From positions 124,001-188,000 of the forward strand of contig NZ_LMMM01000004.1 of assembly GCF_001422245.1 (NCBI RefSeq): a stretch of 64,000 nucleotides of DNA, given 5' to 3'. The stretch's first letter is position 1. Each line of letters starts with the position of its first letter. The translations under genes were made by a program, and so were the position numbers. Under the pieces are notes generated by a model that had not been told where the DNA came from, did no database searches, and was given only the letters and a program-made list of their open reading frames with translations. The DNA is from Rhizobium sp. Leaf262. GTDB taxonomy: Bacteria; Pseudomonadota; Alphaproteobacteria; Rhizobiales; Rhizobiaceae. This document shows, one piece after another, positions 25,283 to 35,183 of this stretch.

Positions 25283-27946
25283 ATGAGCGGTGTAAATGAA
25301 ATCCGGTCGACCTTCCTCGACTACTTCAAGAAGAACGGCCACGAGATCGTGCCCTCCAGCCCGCTGGTGCCGCGCAACGACCCGACATTGATGTTCACCA
25401 ATGCGGGCATGGTGCAGTTCAAGAACGTTTTCACCGGATTGGAAAGCCGCCCATATTCGACAGCCGCCTCGTCACAGAAGTGCGTTCGCGCCGGTGGCAA
25501 GCATAACGACCTGGACAATGTCGGCTACACCGCCCGCCACCACACCTTCTTCGAAATGCTGGGTAACTTTTCCTTCGGGGATTACTTCAAGGAAGAGGCG
25601 ATCAGCCATGCCTGGAACCTGATCACCGGGGAGTTCGGCATTGATAAGAACCGCCTGCTGGTGACGGTCTATCACACCGACGACGAAGCCTTTAACCTGT
25701 GGAAGAAGATTGCCGGTTTCTCCGATGACCGCATCATCCGCATTCCGACCAGCGACAATTTCTGGGCCATGGGCGATACCGGCCCCTGCGGTCCATGCTC
25801 TGAAATCTTCTATGACCATGGCGATCACATCTGGGGCGGCCCTCCCGGTTCTGCCGATGAGGATGGTGACCGGTTCATCGAAATATGGAACCTCGTTTTC
25901 ATGCAGTATGAGCAGGTGACGAAGGAACAGCGCATCGATCTGCCGCGTCCTTCCATCGATACCGGCATGGGCCTCGAGCGCATTTCCGCTCTGCTTCAGG
26001 GCAAGCACGACAATTACGATACCGACCTCTTCCGTGCGCTGATCTCGGCGTCCGTCGAAGCAACCGGTGTTCCGGCTGAAGGTGCGAACCGCGCCAGCCA
26101 TCGCATCATTGCCGACCATCTGCGTTCCAGCGCCTTCCTGATTGCCGATGGCGTTCTGCCGTCCAATGAAGGGCGCGGCTATGTTCTGCGCCGCATCATG
26201 CGTCGCGCCATGCGCCATGCCGAATTGCTGGGCTCGCGCGAGCCGTTGATCTGGAAGCTGTTGCCAGCGCTCGTTCAGCAGATGGGCCGCGCCTATCCTG
26301 AACTGGTGCGTGCCGAAGCGCTGATCTCCGAAACCTTGAAGCTAGAAGAAACCCGCTTCCGCAAGACGCTGGCACGCGGTCTCACGCTGCTGTCTGATGC
26401 AACATCCACGCTCCACAAGGGCGACATGCTGGATGGCGAAACGGCTTTCAAACTCCACGACACCTACGGCTTCCCGCTCGATCTGACGCAGGACGCCCTG
26501 CGCGCCCGTGAGATCGGCGTCGATGTTGCCGGCTTCACCGACGCGATGGAGCGCCAGAAGGCCGAGGCACGCTCGCACTGGACCGGCTCCGGCGACAAGG
26601 CGACCGAAACCGTCTGGTTCGAACTGAAAGAAAAGCACGGCGCGACCGAGTTTCTCGGTTACGATACCGAGACGGCAGAAGGTATCGTTCAGGCCATCGT
26701 TAAGGATGGTAAGGCGGTGGATAGCGCCGCCGAAGGCGAAAACGTCCAGATCGTTGTCAACCAGACGCCGTTTTACGGTGAGTCCGGTGGCCAGATGGGC
26801 GACACCGGCATCATCGCTTCCGACGACGGCAGCTTTACGGTGTCCGACACCCATAAGAAGGGCGAAGGCCTCTTCGTGCATATCGGCACTGTCGCCAAGG
26901 GTGGCATCAAGGTCGGTGATGAAGTTCAACTGACGGTCGATCACGATCGCCGCTCGCGCCTGCGCGCCAACCATTCCGCCACGCATCTGCTGCATGAAGC
27001 GCTTCGCGAAGTGCTCGGCACCCACGTGGCCCAGAAGGGTTCGCTGGTCGCGCCTGAACGCCTGCGTTTCGACGTTTCTCACCCCAAGCCCATGTCGGCG
27101 GAAGAGTTGAAGATCGTCGAGGATATGGCCAATGAGATCATCCTCCAGAACTCGCCGGTCGTCACCCGCCTGATGAGCGTCGACGATGCGATTGCCGAAG
27201 GTGCGATGGCGCTGTTTGGCGAGAAATATGGCGATGAGGTTCGCGTCGTCTCGATGGGCACCGGTATTCATGGCGCGAAGGCCAATCGTCCTTACTCGGT
27301 CGAACTTTGCGGCGGCACGCATGTTGCGGCGACTGGCCAAATCGGTCTCGTGCGCGTTCTCGGCGACAGCGCCGTGAGTGCAGGCGTGCGCCGTATCGAA
27401 GCGGTCACTGGCGCAGGGGCTTTCGCCTATCTGGCCGAGCAGGATGAGCGCGTCAAGGCGCTGGCGTCGTCGCTCAAGGTTCAGCCCGCCGAGGTCTTGG
27501 GCCGAGTCGAGAGCTTGATGGATGAGCGCAAGAAGCTGGAACGTGAACTGGCGGACGCCCGCCGCAAGCTTGCCATGGGTGGCGGCTCAGCGGACGGTTC
27601 TGCTGGCGATGTGAAAGACATCGGCGGCGTGAAGTTCCTGGCCCGATCCATGTCCGGTATCGACTCCAAAGACCTCAAGGGACTGGCAGACGACGCCAAG
27701 ACCAGCCTCGGCTCCGGCGTCGTTCTGCTGATTGCTGTGTCTGACGATGGCAAGGCCAGCGCCGTCGCTGCCGTGACCGAAGACCTGACATCGCGGTTTA
27801 GCGCCGTCGATCTCGTGCGCACCGCATCTGCTGCTCTCGGCGGCAAGGGTGGCGGCGGTCGCCCCGACATGGCGCAGGCCGGTGGCCCGGATGGGGACAA
27901 GGCCGATGCGGCGATTGAGGCGGTTGCGGCTGCTTTGGTTGGGTGA
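25283..27946 (+). CDS. alaS: Alanine--tRNA ligase
   Basis: An 887-residue class II aminoacyl-tRNA synthetase, standard length for the family. Seen: motif 1 region [17 protein letters not shown], motif 2 region around [16 protein letters not shown], the editing domain zinc motif [11 protein letters not shown] (HxxxH) with CGGTHV, and a C-terminal DHHA1 domain ending [16 protein letters not shown]. Start ATG 25283 (MSGVNEIRS) has GAAGGA about seven bases upstream; an in-frame codon at 25247 gives an unlikely extension. A palindromic repeat element begins 37 bases after the stop. Confidence 0.99.
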   Translation: MSGVNEIRSTFLDYFKKNGHEIVPSSPLVPRNDPTLMFTNAGMVQFKNVFTGLESRPYSTAASSQKCVRAGGKHNDLDNVGYTARHHTFFEMLGNFSFGDYFKEEAISHAWNLITGEFGIDKNRLLVTVYHTDDEAFNLWKKIAGFSDDRIIRIPTSDNFWAMGDTGPCGPCSEIFYDHGDHIWGGPPGSADEDGDRFIEIWNLVFMQYEQVTKEQRIDLPRPSIDTGMGLERISALLQGKHDNYDTDLFRALISASVEATGVPAEGANRASHRIIADHLRSSAFLIADGVLPSNEGRGYVLRRIMRRAMRHAELLGSREPLIWKLLPALVQQMGRAYPELVRAEALISETLKLEETRFRKTLARGLTLLSDATSTLHKGDMLDGETAFKLHDTYGFPLDLTQDALRAREIGVDVAGFTDAMERQKAEARSHWTGSGDKATETVWFELKEKHGATEFLGYDTETAEGIVQAIVKDGKAVDSAAEGENVQIVVNQTPFYGESGGQMGDTGIIASDDGSFTVSDTHKKGEGLFVHIGTVAKGGIKVGDEVQLTVDHDRRSRLRANHSATHLLHEALREVLGTHVAQKGSLVAPERLRFDVSHPKPMSAEELKIVEDMANEIILQNSPVVTRLMSVDDAIAEGAMALFGEKYGDEVRVVSMGTGIHGAKANRPYSVELCGGTHVAATGQIGLVRVLGDSAVSAGVRRIEAVTGAGAFAYLAEQDERVKALASSLKVQPAEVLGRVESLMDERKKLERELADARRKLAMGGGSADGSAGDVKDIGGVKFLARSMSGIDSKDLKGLADDAKTSLGSGVVLLIAVSDDGKASAVAAVTEDLTSRFSAVDLVRTASAALGGKGGGGRPDMAQAGGPDGDKADAAIEAVAAALVG

Positions 27947-27982
27947 GCAAACAGACGGCGGGCGTTGTTTTAGAACGTCGCT

Positions 27983-28066
27983 CGTCATCCTCGGGCTTGA
28001 CCCGAGGATATAAGGAACCACGAGGGGAAATGTGGTTAGACCCTCGGGACAAGCCCGAGGGTGACG
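27983..28066. repeat. Nested palindromic intergenic element, copy A
   Basis: An 84-base element whose ends, CGTCATCCTCGGGCTTG and CAAGCCCGAGGGTGACG, form a 17-bp inverted repeat with one mismatch. Each end is also a small hairpin: CCTCGGG-CTTGA-CCCGAGG on the left and CCCTCGGG-ACAAG-CCCGAGGG on the right. It sits between the convergent alaS and GST genes. Confidence 0.9.
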
Positions 28067-28118
28067 ATGGTGGGACTCGAATCTCAGCGACGCCCACGTC
28101 TCCCATAAGCTCCTAATT

Positions 28119-28745
28119 CTACGACGCTGCCTGAAGTTCCTTCGTCGCCTCTTCATCAATCTGGGCGGCACGCTTAAAGGCGGGGCGCGAACTGAGGCGG
28201 GCCAAATAATCCACGAATACCTGTCGTTTTTCAATCGAGCCGAATTGTAGACCCCAGCCGATATGCGCGCCGACGTAGACGTCAGCTGCGGTAAAGCTTT
28301 CGCCTGCGACGAAAGGATTTTCGCTGACTGCGCGCTCCAGCGTGTTCATTACGTCGCCAAATGCTCCGCAACCTGCCATGCGCAGTTTGTCGGGGGTGAT
28401 TTCAAAGCCCATAGCCTTGTTGGCCACGGCCATTTCAAGCGGGCCAGCCGCGAAGAACAGCCAGCGGTAATATAGTCCACGGTCCGTGGTCGGTGGTGCA
28501 AGATTGGCCTCTGGAAAGGCGTCGGCAAGATAGGCGCAGATGGCGGCACATTCGGTCACGACCGTGGCGCCGTGCCGAATGGCAGGCACCTTGCCCATTG
28601 GGTTGATCTGCAGATAGGCATCCGACTTCATCGACGTGCCGAAGCCGAGGATTTCGGTTTTGTACGGCACGCCGGTTTCCTCCAGCATCCAACGAATGAT
28701 GCGGCCGCGAGACATCGGGTTGGTGTAAAATGTCAGTTCGCCCAT
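28119..28745 (-). CDS. Glutathione S-transferase family protein
   Basis: A 208-residue cytosolic protein with a thioredoxin-like N-domain (LTFYTNPMSRGRIIRWMLEE, with the conserved NPMGKVPAI cis-proline region and TECAAICAYLADA glutathione site) and an all-helical C-domain with FVAGESFTAADVYVGAH, the capping-box region. The family conjugates glutathione or reduces disulfides and peroxides; the substrate here is unknown. ATG 28745 follows GGGAGAAG. Nothing suggests linkage to neighbours. Confidence 0.94.
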   Translation of the reverse strand: MGELTFYTNPMSRGRIIRWMLEETGVPYKTEILGFGTSMKSDAYLQINPMGKVPAIRHGATVVTECAAICAYLADAFPEANLAPPTTDRGLYYRWLFFAAGPLEMAVANKAMGFEITPDKLRMAGCGAFGDVMNTLERAVSENPFVAGESFTAADVYVGAHIGWGLQFGSIEKRQVFVDYLARLSSRPAFKRAAQIDEEATKELQAAS

Positions 28746-28784
28746 TGGTCTTCTCCCTGGTATCGCTCAAATGCCGGTTTGGTA

Positions 28785-29402
28785 TCAGGTACAATCTGCG
28801 AGAGATATCTTAGCCCACTCGTTCTTGATGCCTTTGTCACGCGCCAGGATTTTAACACAGGTTCCAGCTTGGATCACGCCGACAACAGGATTATCTCCAT
28901 CATCCACGGGCGTATTCTTTAGTCTTATATTTGCGCTCCAGCGTGCTTTGATAATGTCTTCCACATCGAAGGTGCTTTTTCCCGATTTAGGGTCGAAATT
29001 TGTGTCGGCATATTTGGTTGCGGGAATGCGGGAGAGTGCCACCCAGCCAAGCGGTTGCCCCCCTGTTTCAGCTACGGCGCCTTCTACGCGTTGTGGCACC
29101 ATGACGTTCATGATGTTTTGTATCTGTTGATCCGTAAGGTTTCCGCACATCCGGCCATAATTGCCAATTCTATACAGAAGTGAGTCCTTGGCCTGATCTG
29201 TTGCTTGCTGTTTGACGGCGGAGTCGATCAGACCTGTGAAAAATGCGTCGCATTGTTTAATATGCTCCCCCGTATGCTCTTGCCATGTCAAATAAAGGGT
29301 TATGATTGCTACGGCGGCAACAAGCGCGCCCTTGAGAACAATATCACTGAGTTTATGCAATGTATCCAGCATAACGGTTGCCTTATTGAAATAATCAACC
29401 AT
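28785..29402 (-). CDS. Hypothetical membrane-anchored protein with SH3-like end
   Basis: A 205-residue protein I do not recognise. It has an N-terminal membrane segment (about 22-42, VLKGALVAAVAIITLYLTW), a helical extracytoplasmic part with three cysteines, and a C-terminal beta-rich end (ANIRLKNTPVDDGDNP then VIQAGTCVKILARD and WAKISLADC) like bacterial SH3 wall-binding domains. The base composition and codon use are more AT-rich than neighbours, hinting at later acquisition. Start ATG 29402 has no clear ribosome binding site; ATG 29372 has AAGGC eight bases upstream and still includes the membrane segment. The strong icd terminator lies just upstream of it. Confidence 0.7.
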   Translation of the reverse strand: MVDYFNKATVMLDTLHKLSDIVLKGALVAAVAIITLYLTWQEHTGEHIKQCDAFFTGLIDSAVKQQATDQAKDSLLYRIGNYGRMCGNLTDQQIQNIMNVMVPQRVEGAVAETGGQPLGWVALSRIPATKYADTNFDPKSGKSTFDVEDIIKARWSANIRLKNTPVDDGDNPVVGVIQAGTCVKILARDKGIKNEWAKISLADCT

Positions 29403-29423
29403 TACTAGAAATAAAGTCAAATG

Positions 29424-29455
29424 CAATAAAAAACCCGGCGCGGAGGCCGGGTTTT
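29424..29455 (-). terminator. Hairpin terminator after icd
   Basis: AAAACCCGGC (29430-29439) pairs perfectly with GCCGGGTTTT (29446-29455) around a 6-base loop. On the minus strand the stem runs into a T-rich stretch, so it should end the leftward icd transcript. Confidence 0.9.
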
Positions 29456-29477
29456 CGTATTCATTCCGTCGTCCAGA

Positions 29478-30692
29478 TCACGCAGACATGGCAACCTTCA
29501 GGTTTTCATCGATCTTGTCGAGGAACGCCGTCGTGGAGAGCCAAGGCTGGTCAGGGCCGATGAGCAGTGCCAGATCCTTGGTCATGAAGCCAGCTTCGAC
29601 AGTGTCGACGCAGACGGTTTCCAGCGTGGAGGCGAAACGTGCCAGTTCGGCATTGTCGTCCAGCTTGGCGCGGTGAGCGAGGCCACGGCTCCAGGCGAAG
29701 ATCGAGGCGATGGAGTTGGTCGAGGTTTCCTGACCCTTCTGGTGCTGGCGGTAGTGGCGCGTAACCGTGCCGTGCGCAGCTTCAGCTTCTACCGTGCGGC
29801 CATCTGGCGACAGAAGAACGGAGGTCATCAGGCCGAGCGAGCCGAAGCCCTGCGCAACCGTATCGGACTGCACGTCGCCGTCGTAGTTCTTGCACGCCCA
29901 GACGTAACCACCGGACCACTTCAGAGCGGAGGCAACCATGTCGTCGATCAGGCGGTGCTCATAGGTGATGCCGACTTCGTCGAACTTCGCCTTGAATTCC
30001 GTCTGGTAGATTTCTTCGAACAGGTCCTTGAAGCGACCGTCATAGGCCTTGAGGATGGTGTTCTTGGTGGACAGGTAGACCGGCCACTTGCGCATCAGGC
30101 CATAGTTCATGGATGCGCGGGCGAATTCGCGGATCGATTCGTCGAGGTTGTACATGGCCATGGCAACGCCAGCGCCGGGCGCGTCGAACACGTCCTTCTC
30201 GATGACCTGACCGTCTTCACCAACGAACTTGATGGACAGCTTGCCCTTGCCGGGGAACTTGAAATCGGTTGCCTTATACTGGTCGCCGAAAGCGTGACGG
30301 CCAACGACGATCGGCTTGGTCCAGCCGGGAACGAGGCGCGGTACGTTCTTGCAGATGATTGGCTCGCGGAAAATAACGCCGCCCAGAATGTTGCGGATCG
30401 TGCCGTTCGGGCTCTTCCACATCTGCTTGAGGTTGAATTCCTTGACGCGATCTTCGTCTGGCGTGATCGTCGCGCACTTGATGCCGACGCCGTGCTTCTT
30501 GATGGCGTGGGCCGCATCGACCGTTACCTGGTCGTTGGTAGCATCACGGTTTTCAACGGAAAGATCGTAATATTCGATATCGAGATCGAGGTAAGGCAGG
30601 ATCAGCTTGTCCTTGATGAGCTGCCAGATGATACGGGTCATTTCGTCGCCGTCGAGATCGACGACCGGATTGGCTACCTTGATCTTTGTCAT
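29478..30692 (-). CDS. icd: NADP-dependent isocitrate dehydrogenase
   Basis: A 404-residue TCA-cycle enzyme converting isocitrate to 2-oxoglutarate with NADPH formation. It is of the eukaryote-like homodimeric type usual in rhizobia, not the E. coli type: [11 protein letters not shown] at the N-terminus, [30 protein letters not shown] for isocitrate binding, and [12 protein letters not shown] with [15 protein letters not shown] near the C-terminus. ATG 30692 follows AGGTGAGGA. Single-gene unit with its own terminator. Confidence 0.98.
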   Translation of the reverse strand: MTKIKVANPVVDLDGDEMTRIIWQLIKDKLILPYLDLDIEYYDLSVENRDATNDQVTVDAAHAIKKHGVGIKCATITPDEDRVKEFNLKQMWKSPNGTIRNILGGVIFREPIICKNVPRLVPGWTKPIVVGRHAFGDQYKATDFKFPGKGKLSIKFVGEDGQVIEKDVFDAPGAGVAMAMYNLDESIREFARASMNYGLMRKWPVYLSTKNTILKAYDGRFKDLFEEIYQTEFKAKFDEVGITYEHRLIDDMVASALKWSGGYVWACKNYDGDVQSDTVAQGFGSLGLMTSVLLSPDGRTVEAEAAHGTVTRHYRQHQKGQETSTNSIASIFAWSRGLAHRAKLDDNAELARFASTLETVCVDTVEAGFMTKDLALLIGPDQPWLSTTAFLDKIDENLKVAMSA

Positions 30693-30905
30693 GAATTCCT
30701 CACCTTCGAGAACGATTGCGCCGGGAGGGCGCGATATGCAAAAAATATCCCGTGGCGCTATAGCATCGTGTGCGGCGAAGGCAAAGCCATGGGTGTGCTT
30801 TTTTGGTGTTTCTAAAACACGCGCAGATGCATTGCCAAAACACAGGACGCAATTACAGTCTGGCGAATCGCTTACGTAGGGTAAGCCTTATTCCAGGACA
30901 CCATC

Positions 30906-31436
30906 ATGCGGAACATTCTGCTCGCCACCGCCGCCATTTTCCTAGCCACCAACGCCTTTGCGGCAGACCCGACGGAGCCGGTCAAAAAGGTGATGGACAT
31001 CACCGTCAAGAACTGGTCGGGCGAGGCGGATGACTGGAAATACATCTTCGACGAGGATCTGCTGACCACGCTGTTCAGCAAGGCCTTCGTGGCGCAGTAC
31101 CGGGAAGCGTCCAAGAAGCCTGCCTCGGATGTGGAGAGCGGCGATAAGGGCGATCCCTTCGGCTATGACGTGGTCACCAATTCGCAGGATGGCTGCCCGT
31201 TGCAGGACATCAGCATCACGCCCGCACCGGCCAAGGATGGCGTGACGGATGTCACCGTCAAGTTCAAGCTGTGGGCCTGCATGGATGAGGCGGAGATGAA
31301 GGCGACCGTGGATCAGGTCAATTTCGACGTGATCGAGGAAGATGGCAAGCCCGTGATCAACGACATTCACCGCGTGGGTGACGAGGGTCGTGATTCCCTC
31401 GTTCAGGAGATGACCAACATCATCAAGGGAGAATAA
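30906..31436 (+). CDS. Secreted DUF3828-like protein
   Basis: A 176-residue protein with a signal peptide (about 1-19, ending AFA) and a compact alpha/beta periplasmic domain with two cysteines (DGCPLQDI and LWACMDEA), possibly disulfide bonded. The layout resembles DUF3828 proteins, whose function is unknown. ATG 30906 has CAGGAC about eight bases upstream. It is rightward, 78 bases before the trmJ-like gene, so cotranscription is possible. Confidence 0.8.
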   Translation: MRNILLATAAIFLATNAFAADPTEPVKKVMDITVKNWSGEADDWKYIFDEDLLTTLFSKAFVAQYREASKKPASDVESGDKGDPFGYDVVTNSQDGCPLQDISITPAPAKDGVTDVTVKFKLWACMDEAEMKATVDQVNFDVIEEDGKPVINDIHRVGDEGRDSLVQEMTNIIKGE

Positions 31437-31513
31437 GCGGCTTTTGCGGGCCGCTGCCTTTGATTTGTCCAGAAAACTGTGCCAGTGAAACGCCGAAATA
31501 TTGGAAGGCGACG

Positions 31514-32344
31514 ATGGCAGGTACAAACAGCGAGCTTGAGCTTCTGGCAGAAGGTCCGGCAATCATTCTGGTCGAGCCCCAGTTGGGCGAAAATATCGGC
31601 ATGGTGGCACGTGCGATGGCCAATTTCGGTCTGGCCGAGCTGCGGCTGGTCAATCCGCGTGATGGCTGGCCGAACGAAAAGGCGCGGTCTGCCGCCTCCA
31701 AGGCCGATCACGTCATCGATAATACGCGGGTGTTCGACACTATCGAAGAAGCGACGGCTGACCTGCAATTCACCTATGCCACGACGGCGCGGGAGCGTTA
31801 TGGCTTCAAGCCGGTGCGTGCGCCTGTGGTCGCGGCTGAGACGCTTCGCGTCAAATTCAAGTCGGGTGAGAAAACCGGCATCCTCTTCGGTCGTGAACGT
31901 TGGGGCCTGACTAATGAGGAAGTGGCGCTGGCAGATGAGATCGTGACCTTTCCGGTCAACCCGGCCTTTGCCTCGCTCAACATAGCGCAGGCCGTGCTGC
32001 TGATGTCCTATGAGTGGATGAAGTCAGGCATGGAGGATTTGAGCCAGACGCTGTTCGAACCTCTCAAGCAGAAGCAGGCGACGAAGGAACAGCTTTACGG
32101 TCTTTTCGAACAGCTGGAAGAAGCGCTGGATGCGCGCGGTTACTTCCGGCCGGAGGGAAAGAAGCAGCGCATGATCGAAAATCTGCGCGCCGTTCTGTCT
32201 CGCCGGGCGCTGACTTCTCAGGAAATCAGCGTGTTGCGCGGCGTGTTCGGTACGTTCGACAAATATGGCCGCCAGACACCACGCGGCAGCAACGGTCCTT
32301 ATGCTGACGGGAGCACTGCGGACAATGACGGCGACAACGCATAA
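31514..32344 (+). CDS. trmJ: TrmJ-type tRNA/rRNA (SPOUT) methyltransferase
   Basis: A 276-residue SpoU/TrmH-superfamily enzyme. The N-terminal [20 protein letters not shown], the [14 protein letters not shown] middle motif and [20 protein letters not shown]-terminal motif form the knotted SAM-binding site. This arrangement fits TrmJ, which makes 2'-O-methyl at position 32 of tRNAs. ATG 31514 follows GGAAGGCG. The stop overlaps the murI start by 20 bases, so the two are cotranscribed. Confidence 0.9.
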   Translation: MAGTNSELELLAEGPAIILVEPQLGENIGMVARAMANFGLAELRLVNPRDGWPNEKARSAASKADHVIDNTRVFDTIEEATADLQFTYATTARERYGFKPVRAPVVAAETLRVKFKSGEKTGILFGRERWGLTNEEVALADEIVTFPVNPAFASLNIAQAVLLMSYEWMKSGMEDLSQTLFEPLKQKQATKEQLYGLFEQLEEALDARGYFRPEGKKQRMIENLRAVLSRRALTSQEISVLRGVFGTFDKYGRQTPRGSNGPYADGSTADNDGDNA

Positions 32345-33155
32345 TTCCGTAGAAACGACACTCAAGCCGGTCCTTGTGCTGGATAGCGGCATCGGTGGGC
32401 TGACTGTTTTGCGCGAAGCGCGGGTGCTGATGCCGGAGCGCGGCTTCATCTATATTGCCGACGATGCGGGTTTTCCCTATGGCGGCTGGGAAGAGGACGC
32501 CTTGCGCGAAAGGCTTTTGGCCCTGTTTGCGCGCCTGATCGAAACCCATCAACCGGAAATCTGTATCGTCGCCTGCAACACGGCCTTTACGCTGGCTGGT
32601 GCGGCTCTGCGCGAGAAATTTCCTGACATGACCTTCGTGGGCACGGTGCCCGCCATCAAGCCCGCGGCAGAGCGCACGCATTCAGGCCTCGTCTCCGTGC
32701 TCGCCACACCCGGCACGGTGAAACGTGCTTACACGCGTGATCTCATCCAGTCCTTCGCCTCGCAATGTCATGTGCGCCTCGTCGGCTCGGAAAATCTCGC
32801 CCGCATGGCGGAAGCGTGGATTCGGGGGGAGGCGATTTCGGACGAGGCGGTTCTGGCGGAAATTTCGCCATGCTTTATCGAGGAAGAGGGCAGGCGAACG
32901 GATATCGTCGTGCTGGCCTGCACGCATTACCCCTTCATGGCCAATGTTTTCCGCCGTCTTGCCCCATGGCCGGTGGACTGGCTGGACCCTGCGGAGGCCA
33001 TTGCCCGCCAGGCGCGGCGAAAGGTCGAGCTGGTCGAGGGTGCGGAGCATCCCGAAGGTTTCGACGTTGCGATTTTCACCTCCGGCCAGCCGGACTTCAC
33101 AACGCGCCGTTTGATGCAGGGTTTCGGACTGAAGATTGCCGCGCCAACGGCGTGA
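32325..33155 (+). CDS. murI: Glutamate racemase
   Basis: A 276-residue enzyme giving D-glutamate for peptidoglycan. The catalytic pair is seen: C84 in VACNTAF and the second Cys in VLACTHYPF, with the N-terminal [11 protein letters not shown] substrate loop. Start ATG 32325 lies inside the trmJ-like gene; ATG 32301 is an alternative. The overlap suggests translational coupling. Followed by a 370-base region that holds only a small ORF. Confidence 0.96.
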   Translation: MTATTHNSVETTLKPVLVLDSGIGGLTVLREARVLMPERGFIYIADDAGFPYGGWEEDALRERLLALFARLIETHQPEICIVACNTAFTLAGAALREKFPDMTFVGTVPAIKPAAERTHSGLVSVLATPGTVKRAYTRDLIQSFASQCHVRLVGSENLARMAEAWIRGEAISDEAVLAEISPCFIEEEGRRTDIVVLACTHYPFMANVFRRLAPWPVDWLDPAEAIARQARRKVELVEGAEHPEGFDVAIFTSGQPDFTTRRLMQGFGLKIAAPTA

Positions 33156-33278
33156 CTGTTGTATTTTTACATCGTCTACCGATATCGATTGCAATTCGAG
33201 ATTGCGCATCTTGAAATGTGAAAAGAGCTGTGTCACAAAACTCAGGCTCGCAACTCAAACCATCAGGAGGCGTATACA

Positions 33279-33368
33279 ATGAATACATTTATGCATAATT
33301 GCCTCTCTGGCGTAGCTCGACGGATGCCAACGGTGTTGACCGTGATTATTGGCGCATCTCTTCGATAA
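33279..33368 (+). CDS. Small ORF (29 residues) with strong ribosome binding site
   Basis: In the 373-base gap between murI and the DUF1127 gene, an ATG at 33279 has a near-perfect AGGAGG eight bases upstream and opens a 29-residue frame starting MNTFMHNCLSGVARR, with a hydrophobic C-terminal half (TVLTVIIGASLR). It could be a small membrane-interacting protein or a leader peptide. I do not recognise a family. The remaining parts of the gap (33156-33278 and 33369-33528) show no gene. Confidence 0.4.
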   Translation: MNTFMHNCLSGVARRMPTVLTVIIGASLR

Positions 33369-33528
33369 AAGTCCTGTTCTCAGGCTTTTCTCTGCCGAAA
33401 GGCATTTCACACACTAAACACGTTGCAAATCGATCTGTCGTAGCAGCATAGCTGCGTCCGTCGTTCTTGCGCGTCTTTTCTCATCACGAAAGGACCTGGT
33501 CGCTTGATCGCGCCGGGACGGATTTCCT

Positions 33529-33765
33529 ATGTCCAATGAACAATCATTACGTGTAAATGACGTTTCGAAAGCGGTTGACGACCTGTTCCGGCATTTCGGT
33601 GTCTGGACGACATTCAAGGCTATGCTGTTTGTCGCCTGGCAACACCGTCAAACGCGACTGCATGTCTCGCATCTATCGGATCACATGCGTCGTGACATCG
33701 GCCTTCCTGTAAGAAAACCACTGCCGGGCCAGCCGCTGATACCACCCTGGTTCCCGCGCTTTTGA
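33529..33765 (+). CDS. DUF1127 (YjiS-like) small protein
   Basis: A 78-residue protein with a C-terminal DUF1127 domain: RQTRLHVSHLSDHMRRDIGLPV, the Arg-rich helix followed by the invariant DIGL. In Agrobacterium and Rhodobacter small DUF1127 proteins have been linked to RNA binding, phosphate and carbon turnover and sRNA maturation; whether that holds for this copy is unknown. ATG 33529, with GGACGG about eight bases upstream. A hairpin terminator follows. Confidence 0.88.
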   Translation: MSNEQSLRVNDVSKAVDDLFRHFGVWTTFKAMLFVAWQHRQTRLHVSHLSDHMRRDIGLPVRKPLPGQPLIPPWFPRF

Positions 33766-33773
33766 GGGAATAG

Positions 33774-33806
33774 CCCTCCGTCTGGCTTGCTGGCGGAGGG
33801 GGTTTT
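33774..33806 (+). terminator. Hairpin terminator after the DUF1127 gene
   Basis: CCCTCCG (33774-33780) pairs with CGGAGGG (33794-33800) with a 13-base loop, followed by GGTTTT. Confidence 0.7.
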
Positions 33807-33854
33807 GCAGAAAGTGAATTGTAACGTGAGGCGATACGCGATACAGTCAGTTTC

Positions 33855-34132
33855 ATGATCGTCAGTTTTCGACATAAGGGTTGGAAGCCTTCTATCTGCT
33901 AGGAACGACGAAGGGCATTCAGAACGCGCACGCAGCAAAACTCAGACGAATTTTGACTCTTCTGGATGTCGCTGCAAGTGCAGCCGAAATCAATCTGCCC
34001 GGTTTCAAATTGCATCCTCTGAAGGGAGATTTGAAGGGGCACTGGTCGATATGGGTCAACGGCAACTGGCGTGTGACATTTCGATTTATCGACAACGATA
34101 TCGAACTTGTCGATTATCAGGATTACCACTGA
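33855..34132 (+). pseudogene. higB: HigB/RelE-family toxin with N-terminal frameshift
   Basis: The main frame (from 33881) encodes a HigB-like mRNA interferase body: LEAFYLLGTTKGIQNAHAAK, HPLKGDLKGHWSIWVNGNWR, VTFRFIDND and the C-terminal VDYQDYH. The normal family start, M-I-V-S-F-R-H-K-G, is present at ATG 33855 but in another frame. Reading AAGGGTTGGAA, one base is missing, so the ribosome meets a TAG soon after. A single added T, or a -1 slip at AAG-GGT, restores an uninterrupted toxin. TTG 33881 could be an internal start but AAGGG is too close to it. The antitoxin gene follows nine bases later. A real mutation, a sequencing error and programmed slippage are all possible. Confidence 0.7.
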
Positions 34133-34141
34133 AGGAGCGAT

Positions 34142-34432
34142 ATGATGATGAAATTTCCTTCCCACCCCGGCGAGTTGTTGCGGGAAGACGTCATCGGCGC
34201 GCTCGAGCTTTCGGTGACTGAGGTCGCAAACAGGCTGGGCATGTCTCGCGTTTCGCTGTCTCGCGTTTTGAACGGAAGGGCAGGGATTAGTCCTGACCTA
34301 GCTTTGCGCCTTGAACGCGCCGGCGTCAGCACTGCCAGGGCTTGGCTTGCCATGCAGGCGAATTACGATCTGGCACAGGCCATGCAGCGTCACCAGCCAC
34401 CCGTGCGTCCACTGGATGACAAGGCGGCGTAA
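34142..34432 (+). CDS. higA: HigA-family antitoxin (XRE helix-turn-helix)
   Basis: A 96-residue regulator with the HigA signature HPGELLREDVIGALELSVTEVANRLGMSRVSLSRVLNGRAGISPDLALRLERA, an XRE helix-turn-helix that binds the toxin and its own promoter. ATG 34142 follows AAGGAG at five bases; ATG 34145 and 34148 directly after are also possible. Intact while the upstream toxin frame is broken. Confidence 0.93.
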   Translation: MMMKFPSHPGELLREDVIGALELSVTEVANRLGMSRVSLSRVLNGRAGISPDLALRLERAGVSTARAWLAMQANYDLAQAMQRHQPPVRPLDDKAA

Positions 34433-34504
34433 ACGGAAATTAGCGCTTGATATCCTTTCGGCTTGGTGGCTTGCTCCGGTTTTCGCTACTCGGAGGACGT
34501 CCCA

Positions 34505-35140
34505 ATGCCGATTGAAAACTGGCTGGCCTTTGCGGCCGCATCTGCCGTCATGCTCGCAATTCCGGGCCCGACGATCCTTCTGGTCATTTCCTACGCGCTA
34601 GGGCACGGTCGCAAGGCGAGTACCGCCACGGTTGCCGGTGTTGCGCTGGGTGATTTTACGGCTATGACGGCATCCATGCTGGGACTGGGCGCCTTGCTGG
34701 CCACATCGGCGACTTTGTTCACCGGTCTGAAATGGGTGGGTGCTGCCTATTTGATCTATCTCGGCATCAAGCTATGGCGTGCGCCAGTCATGGGGCAGGG
34801 GGTGGAGGCGTCCGATGGTGCGGCTAAGGAAAGCCCCTTGCGGATTTTCCTGCATACCTATGTCGTCACTGCGCTGAACCCGAAAAGCATCGTGTTTTTC
34901 GTGGCCTTCCTGCCGCAGTTTCTGGTGCCGACACAGCCATTCTGGCCGCAGGTGCTGATCTTCGAAGCGACCTTTCTTGTGCTTGCCACCTGCAACGCGG
35001 AGCTTTATGGACTGTTGGCAAGTGCTGCCCGCAACTCCATTCGCAAGCCCAATGTTCAGCGCATCGTCAACCGTACAGGCGGTAGCCTGCTGATCGGTGC
35101 TGGCCTGCTGACTGCCGGTTGGAAGCGCGCCGCCGGTTAA
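34505..35140 (+). CDS. LysE-family translocator (RhtB type)
   Basis: A 211-residue inner-membrane exporter with about six hydrophobic helices and the family signature AIPGPTILLVISYALGHGRK near the N-terminus. RhtB/LysE proteins export amino acids or their derivatives; the substrate is not clear. ATG 34505 follows GGAGGACG. The EamA exporter gene is 43 bases downstream on the same strand, so they may be cotranscribed. Confidence 0.92.
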   Translation: MPIENWLAFAAASAVMLAIPGPTILLVISYALGHGRKASTATVAGVALGDFTAMTASMLGLGALLATSATLFTGLKWVGAAYLIYLGIKLWRAPVMGQGVEASDGAAKESPLRIFLHTYVVTALNPKSIVFFVAFLPQFLVPTQPFWPQVLIFEATFLVLATCNAELYGLLASAARNSIRKPNVQRIVNRTGGSLLIGAGLLTAGWKRAAG

Positions 35141-35183
35141 GAACGCCGCAATCCCATGCGGCACCCGATTGGATAAAAACAAA

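Noticed and set aside
31437-31460. Terminator after the DUF3828-like gene (AGCGGC...GCCGCT)
   Set aside because: Only a 6-bp stem with an 8-base loop and no clear T-run, so too weak to call.
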